Origin: SMAG-U1939 sp035763125
GTDB lineage: Bacteria; Chloroflexota; Ktedonobacteria; Ktedonobacterales; JADMIN01
Reading direction: 5' to 3'
Length of the DNA: 15,000 bases
Assembly (NCBI GenBank): GCA_035763125.1
Contig: DASUBU010000264.1
Location: forward strand, 1 to 15,000
Shown: one piece after another, positions 11,193 to 15,000 of the stretch
Layout: each line of letters opens with the position of its first letter
How positions within the stretch are numbered: the stretch's first letter is position 1
Translations under genes and position numbers: made by a program
Notes under the pieces: model-generated
The model's input: only the letters and a program-made list of their open reading frames with translations
Databases searched by the model: none
Told to the model about the DNA's origin: nothing

Positions 11193-13838
11193 CTACAGCG
11201 GCACGTAGGTGACGGAGCCGGTGGGCGAGATGAGCAGCAGGTAGAGCTGGCGGCCGGGGAAGGCGCGGCGCAGGTCGGCGAGGTTGCCGGGACCGCCGCT
11301 GTACGCGTAGACCACGTCGCCGCGCAGGAACGGGTCGTTGAGGGCGAAGAGCGTGTAGCCGTAGAGCTGAGCATCTGTGGTGACGACCACCGCATGGTGG
11401 ACCGGCGGGGAGTAGATCGCGTCGAGGGCGACGAGATGCCCGGTCGGCAGGCCGGTGAAGTGCGCGTGCAATTCGAGCTGGCGCGGCCAGTAATAGAGCA
11501 GACCGCAGGCGAGCAGGATGGCGATGGCGAGCGGCGCGGCGACGCTGCGGACTGGCCGAACAGAGGCGCGAAGTGAGGGTTTGGCGCTTGGGCCGCTACC
11601 GCTGCCGGCGGGAAGTGGAATCAGCCAGCGGCGGACCGCCGCGGCGGCCGCACGGCCGGCAGCGCCCAAGCTGAGCACACCGCGCGCCGAGAGCATCAGC
11701 AGGAAGGGCAGCGTCTCGTAGAGAAAGCGCGGGCCGAGGTAGATGCCGTGATAGAAGAACCCGATGTACGCGCCGGTCATCACGGCCGCGGCGCCGAGCA
11801 GCAGCCAATCCGGCAGGCGGGCGCGGCGTGTGAGGAACGGGATCGCCAGCGGAGCCAGCGTGAGGTAGAACGGCCAGCCGTAGAGATCAATGGCAAGGCT
11901 GGTCAGCAGCTCGTCAAGGTTGACAAGACCAGCGGCAGGCGTATGCCGCCCGTAGAAGCCGACGCCGGTGCCGAAGCCGAAGTGGTCGCTGGGATCGAAG
12001 AGCGCGCGCGTGGTGATGAGCGGATCTCCCGTGAGGGCGGCGTTGTAGAGGAGCTGGAGCCAGGTGGCGAGCAAGATCACGCTGAGCGTGGCCAGCAGCG
12101 GCAGGCCCCAGTCGCGCAGCTTCGGGCGCACCTGGCGCAGCCTCCGGCGCGAGAGCAGCAGCAGTCCTGGCACCACCAGCACGGCGAAGAGCTGCGGCAC
12201 CAGCTCGCGCGTGAGAGCGGCGGCGCTGAAGCACACCGCGGCGAACGGCAGCAGCCAGCCGCGACCGCCCTGGGCAAACCGCAGCACCGCCCAGCAGCCC
12301 CAGACGAGAAGGCAGAGGGTGACGGCATGGCTCATGTAGCTGGCGGCGAGGAAGGTATAGAAGGGCGAGAGCGTGCCCAGCAAGACGGCCAGCGTCGCCG
12401 TGCGCCGATCGTAGAGGCGCGCGGCGATGAGGCCGATGCCGAGTAGCGCGAGCGTGCCCAGCAGCGGCTCGACGAGCCAAGGCAGACCGGCTTTCAGGCC
12501 GAGGGCCAACGCGACCGACGTGCCGGGGACGTAGTGCGCGAACCACTTGCCCTGGAACTGCACCATGAAGGGGCCGGGGAAATGGGCGGCGACGGACGTG
12601 GGCGGTGTCGGCGCCCAGAGGCGTCCCGCGGCATACACCTTCGCCATGAAGAGGTAGGCGGAGGCGTCGTAGATGTGGGGAGCCGCACCATATTCGACAC
12701 GGGCGATCCAGCCGGTGAGGGCCAGCGAGCCGGCCAGCGCCGCCAGCGCGAGCGGGTGCAGGGCCGCCGTCAGCGTTTGCCAGCGTCTTCGCGCCAAGCG
12801 CTGCGCCTCGTCCAGCGCCGCGCTCCCCAGTCTCCAAACCCCCGTCGCCGGCCGCGAGCGTTCGCTCCCGTTTGCGGCCAGCGCCGGTGGCCGTTGTGAC
12901 CAGAAGCCCCGCTTTGAGGCCCACTCGCGCAGGCCGCTCGCTACGCCGGAGATCCCTCGCCGCCAACGTGGCGGCTCTCCCCCGTCGCGCTCTCGCCACC
13001 GTCCGCGCGCCACCAGCCAGGCCTTCGATATCCGCCCGCCCGCCAACTGCCCAAGCGCAATGCGCACCAGTGCCAGGTAGGCGTCTCCGGCGGTCACGAG
13101 CAGGAGCAGCAGCACGGCCCAGAAGAGCGCGCGCACGAGCAGGTCAAGCACCATCGCGGCGAAGGGGCCGGCGTCCTCGGGGAAGAATGCGCTCGCGACG
13201 AGCCGGTCGGCCGCCATATCTGGTCCGCTGGCAATGACGTTCACGCGCCGATTGTTGCGGTCGAGGGTGATCAAGTAGTGATCGCCGGTATCGGTCTCCA
13301 AACTGAGCGCGCGGGGTGTCTCGGGGCGCTGCAAGGCGAGAGCGATGCTGAGCGGCTGGCCAGCGACGGGTGGCGCGAGCGTCCAACGCTGGCCATTGGT
13401 CGGCGTGGCGACATTGGCCAATGAGCGCCCGCCCGCCGTGATGCGCACGTCACGCCACTGGCTGGTGCCGTCGAGATCGCGCATCCAGGTCTGAAAGCGA
13501 TAGTAGGGCGAGGGGGCGATGCGCGCGAGATAGGTGAGATCGAGCGTGAGGTTGTTGGTGGCGTCGGTGTCGTCGAGCTGATACTCGTGGATGAGGGGAT
13601 CGTGCGGCGCGAGCTGAAACGCAATTGGATGGCCCGTGACGGCAAACGCGAGTGTCTGCGAGCCAACACGCAGCGTGGCGGCGCTCTCGCGCACGTCGAG
13701 CGTGACGGGCAGTGTGACCTGATAGCAGGCAGCATCGGCCAGCAGCAGCGCCAGCGCGAGCGCCAGCAGGCCCAGCGCGGCCCGCACGGCGGGGTTGAGG
13801 CGTCCCCATCGCATGCGCATGTCTACCCGCCGCTTCAC
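11193..13838 (-). CDS. GT-C-type membrane glycosyltransferase (GT39/ArnT-like), 881 aa
   Basis: Proteins of this type move a sugar from a polyprenyl-phosphate donor to an acceptor on the outer face of the membrane. An anchor helix (about 19-38) leads to an external beta-rich domain (about 42-222), then a second helix (about 226-256) and a basic cytoplasmic stretch (about 260-355). The GT-C multi-helix core fills the rest. Its first large external loop holds HIYDASAYLFMAK, with D391 in the place of the catalytic acid of PMT/ArnT enzymes, followed by HFPGPFMVQFQGKWFAHYVP. Near the end, GIYLGPRFLYETLPFLLML matches the usual late helix. The tail after about residue 790 is external. The start is GTG at 13838, directly after the preceding stop; ATG at 13820 is possible. 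The extra N-terminal external domain is unusual for the family. The acceptor is unknown. Confidence 0.75.
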   Translation of the reverse strand: MKRRVDMRMRWGRLNPAVRAALGLLALALALLLADAACYQVTLPVTLDVRESAATLRVGSQTLAFAVTGHPIAFQLAPHDPLIHEYQLDDTDATNNLTLDLTYLARIAPSPYYRFQTWMRDLDGTSQWRDVRITAGGRSLANVATPTNGQRWTLAPPVAGQPLSIALALQRPETPRALSLETDTGDHYLITLDRNNRRVNVIASGPDMAADRLVASAFFPEDAGPFAAMVLDLLVRALFWAVLLLLLVTAGDAYLALVRIALGQLAGGRISKAWLVARGRWRERDGGEPPRWRRGISGVASGLREWASKRGFWSQRPPALAANGSERSRPATGVWRLGSAALDEAQRLARRRWQTLTAALHPLALAALAGSLALTGWIARVEYGAAPHIYDASAYLFMAKVYAAGRLWAPTPPTSVAAHFPGPFMVQFQGKWFAHYVPGTSVALALGLKAGLPWLVEPLLGTLALLGIGLIAARLYDRRTATLAVLLGTLSPFYTFLAASYMSHAVTLCLLVWGCWAVLRFAQGGRGWLLPFAAVCFSAAALTRELVPQLFAVLVVPGLLLLSRRRLRQVRPKLRDWGLPLLATLSVILLATWLQLLYNAALTGDPLITTRALFDPSDHFGFGTGVGFYGRHTPAAGLVNLDELLTSLAIDLYGWPFYLTLAPLAIPFLTRRARLPDWLLLGAAAVMTGAYIGFFYHGIYLGPRFLYETLPFLLMLSARGVLSLGAAGRAAAAAVRRWLIPLPAGSGSGPSAKPSLRASVRPVRSVAAPLAIAILLACGLLYYWPRQLELHAHFTGLPTGHLVALDAIYSPPVHHAVVVTTDAQLYGYTLFALNDPFLRGDVVYAYSGGPGNLADLRRAFPGRQLYLLLISPTGSVTYVPL

Positions 13839-14291
13839 TCACCCGCATTGCCTGCCTCTTACATTTTGTAACGGATGAGCGACCCAGCGCGGCGTAGCAG
13901 TCGTCGCAAGTTCGTCGAAGGAGGACGTCTGCTCCTGCCAGGTTCTCGCCAGAACACTGCCGGCGAGAATCACCAGCGCCAGGTGAGCGAGCGCTACCAG
14001 GACCGCGAGGGTAACAAGAACTGGGTGGGCTTCGGCCGCCTGGCGGCCCGCCTCTGCAACGTCCAGCAGTGAGGCGGCAAGTGCGACGCCCAGCGTTGCA
14101 GCCCAGGCGAGGCACCCCAAGCGAAGAATCGCTGCCGCCAACCCCAGCCAAACAGCCACAAACGCTTCCACGATCCAGGGATTCTCGAGATCGAGTCCAA
14201 AGACCCGTTCTTCGCCGACGCCCCCTGTCCCAGTCTCGTGGCCGCCGTCTGGATCGCCTGAATGTATACATTCAAGGAGCTTGAAGGTCAA
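13839..14291 (-). CDS. small three-helix membrane protein coupled to the glycosyltransferase
   Basis: The reading frame extends to 14420, but the stretch before 14291 is not protein-like. TTG at 14291 has GGAG six bases ahead (within GGAGAGAGGATTG) and is the best start, giving 150 aa. The first 37 residues are polar and glycine-rich. Helices follow at about 39-57, 60-78 and 91-114, and the tail of about 35 residues is polar. No family is recognised and no catalytic motif is seen. The TGA stop (13841-13839) directly precedes the GTG start of the large glycosyltransferase, so the two are probably co-translated and may act together at the membrane, for example in handling a lipid-linked sugar; that is inference. 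The coding call depends on the helices and the coupling. Confidence 0.55.
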   Translation of the reverse strand: MTFKLLECIHSGDPDGGHETGTGGVGEERVFGLDLENPWIVEAFVAVWLGLAAAILRLGCLAWAATLGVALAASLLDVAEAGRQAAEAHPVLVTLAVLVALAHLALVILAGSVLARTWQEQTSSFDELATTATPRWVAHPLQNVRGRQCG

Positions 14292-14330
14292 TCCTCTCTC
14301 CGTTGACCACAAGAAGGGGATATGCCCACT

Positions 14331-14444
14331 GCGTCGTTCCTCAACAGCGGTAAACATCCTACGGCGATTTCGGCGCCGCGAGGGCCGCATCCATAGGCAG
14401 CTTGTAAACGCATGCGGCATTCGGGCGTCATGAAGGAACGACGC
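14331..14444. repeat. 11-bp inverted repeat flanking 92 bp
   Basis: GCGTCGTTCCT (14331-14341) recurs as its exact reverse complement, AGGAACGACGC, at 14434-14444. The pair lies just upstream of the small membrane protein gene. There is no transposase, no clear target duplication and no other mobile-element trait. Otherwise 14292-14601 shows no gene. Confidence 0.5.
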
Positions 14445-14601
14445 CGTGTGAACGAGACGCGTGTGGCAAGCCGACTACAATGAGCACGATCGAACAAGAT
14501 CACAACAGGCCTGGCTTTTGGATCGGCGCACCATGCTCCTCACAGGCTGGCTGAGTTGGGCGCGTTTCAGGCGCTCAGACAGTTGTTCCACGTCCAACGG
14601 C

Positions 14602-14825
14602 GGTGCGCGGTGCGCGGAGTCCAGGTGTCCAGGTACGGCGACATGATCTGGTGGACGAAGCGCAGTGGTGTACCGAGGTGTACCGAGGGGTATCGGCGGC
14701 GGCGTGGGCGCTACGGGTTTGGCGTGCGGGTTTGGCGAGGGCCTGCGTCTGGCCACCGTCACGCGGCGCGCCATCCGCTGCTCGCCGTGTGGCGGCATCG
14801 TCGCTCGCTATGGTCGCTCGCTATG
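14602..14825. repeat. cluster of five short tandem duplications in a gene-free stretch
   Basis: Five unrelated units are each duplicated head to tail: GGTGCGC (14602-14615), GTCCAGGT (14619-14634), GGTGTACCGA (14667-14686, with a degraded third copy to 14696), CGGGTTTGGCGTG (14714-14739, one mismatch) and TCGCTCGCTATGG (14801-14825, last base missing). They lie in the gap upstream of the SDR-like gene. No gene is supported in 14445-14953. A TACAAT at 14476-14481 has no matching -35. Confidence 0.8.
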
Positions 14826-14953
14826 TACGACACGGACGGCGGCGCTGGCCAAACCAGTACATGTTTGCTTACCCGGAGCCTGAACGGTCGTGCGGTCTAC
14901 CCACCGGCCGCACCGGTAGTGACACGACCATGCTACCAGCGAGGAGGTTCACG

Positions 14954-15000
14954 ATGCTGCTGGGGAAGAAGAACGCGGTGATCTATGGGGCAGGCGGCGC
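14954..15000 (+). CDS. N-terminus of a Rossmann-fold, SDR-like oxidoreductase, cut by window end
   Basis: GAGGAGG ends 6 nt before ATG 14954, a strong ribosome binding site. The fifteen complete codons read MLLGKKNAVIYGAGG, and the next codon begins GC, an alanine. A short basic lead, a first beta strand (NAVIYGAG) and the glycine-rich turn are the usual start of short-chain dehydrogenases/reductases, where YGAGGxIG replaces TGxxxGIG. It would bind NAD(H) or NADP(H) in the cytosol. Other Rossmann proteins start similarly, and the catalytic YxxxK lies outside the window, so the subfamily is open. Confidence 0.75.
   Translation, partial: MLLGKKNAVIYGAGG

Noticed and set aside
10931..11395. N-terminal extension of PadR to 375 aa
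   Set aside because: The extension would run through the promoter and into the glycosyltransferase gene, and is Ser/Pro/Arg/Thr-rich. The ATG at 10930 has a ribosome binding site and starts a normal PadR domain.
14602..14825. CRISPR-like array
   Set aside because: Each duplicated unit differs in sequence, the units are short and directly adjacent, and there are no regular spacers or cas genes.
14556..14981. 141-codon plus-strand frame before the SDR-like gene
   Set aside because: Arg/Cys/Trp-rich translation, no ribosome binding site, runs through tandem duplications and overlaps the well-supported start at 14954.

Overview
The window is high-GC DNA (about two thirds G+C by eye) from a bacterium with Shine-Dalgarno sites, frequent GTG/TTG starts and sigma70-type promoters. 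Rho carries a very long Arg/Gly/Gln/Pro-rich N-terminal extension, next to a PadR-controlled drug-type ABC exporter and a large GT-C glycosyltransferase. A Chloroflexota or actinobacterium-like origin would fit, but no single marker settles it. Many long reading frames on the opposite strand are GC-driven shadows.

Layout. 1-1392 (+): the 3' part of a HAD hydrolase, then two small membrane proteins. 1393-2258: a gene-free stretch with about nine DnaA-box-like 9-mers, an 18-bp direct repeat carrying paired boxes, and a strongly AT-rich 41-bp island. It looks like a candidate replication origin (oriC). A sigma70-like promoter and an 18-bp perfect palindrome lie in its right half. 2259-3638 (+): an orphan six-helix membrane protein with a HAMP-like, helical cytoplasmic tail. 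3639-4941: about 1.3 kb without a credible gene. It contains an almost perfect promoter (TTGACA-17-TATGCT) and a series of GC-rich hairpins, apparently a long leader of the next gene. 4942-7479 (+): transcription terminator Rho, 845 aa, of which more than half is a prion-like/RGG-type disordered region. 7499-7592: a long nested hairpin between convergent genes.

7633-11032 (-): a four-gene unit read right to left. It comprises a PadR-family regulator, a DUF998 membrane protein, a DrrA-like ABC ATPase and an ABC-2 permease; the last two overlap by 4 bp. A consensus promoter (TTGACA-17-TATACT) with nested inverted repeats precedes padR, so the regulator probably controls its own operon. 11193-14291 (-): a small three-helix membrane protein whose stop codon abuts an 881-aa GT-C-type membrane glycosyltransferase. 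14292-14953: no gene seen; it carries an 11-bp inverted repeat and five short tandem duplications. 14954 to the edge (+): the first codons of a Rossmann-fold, SDR-like oxidoreductase.

The items most worth following up are the candidate oriC, which lacks dnaA/dnaN neighbours in this window, and Rho with its low-complexity domain and long structured leader.
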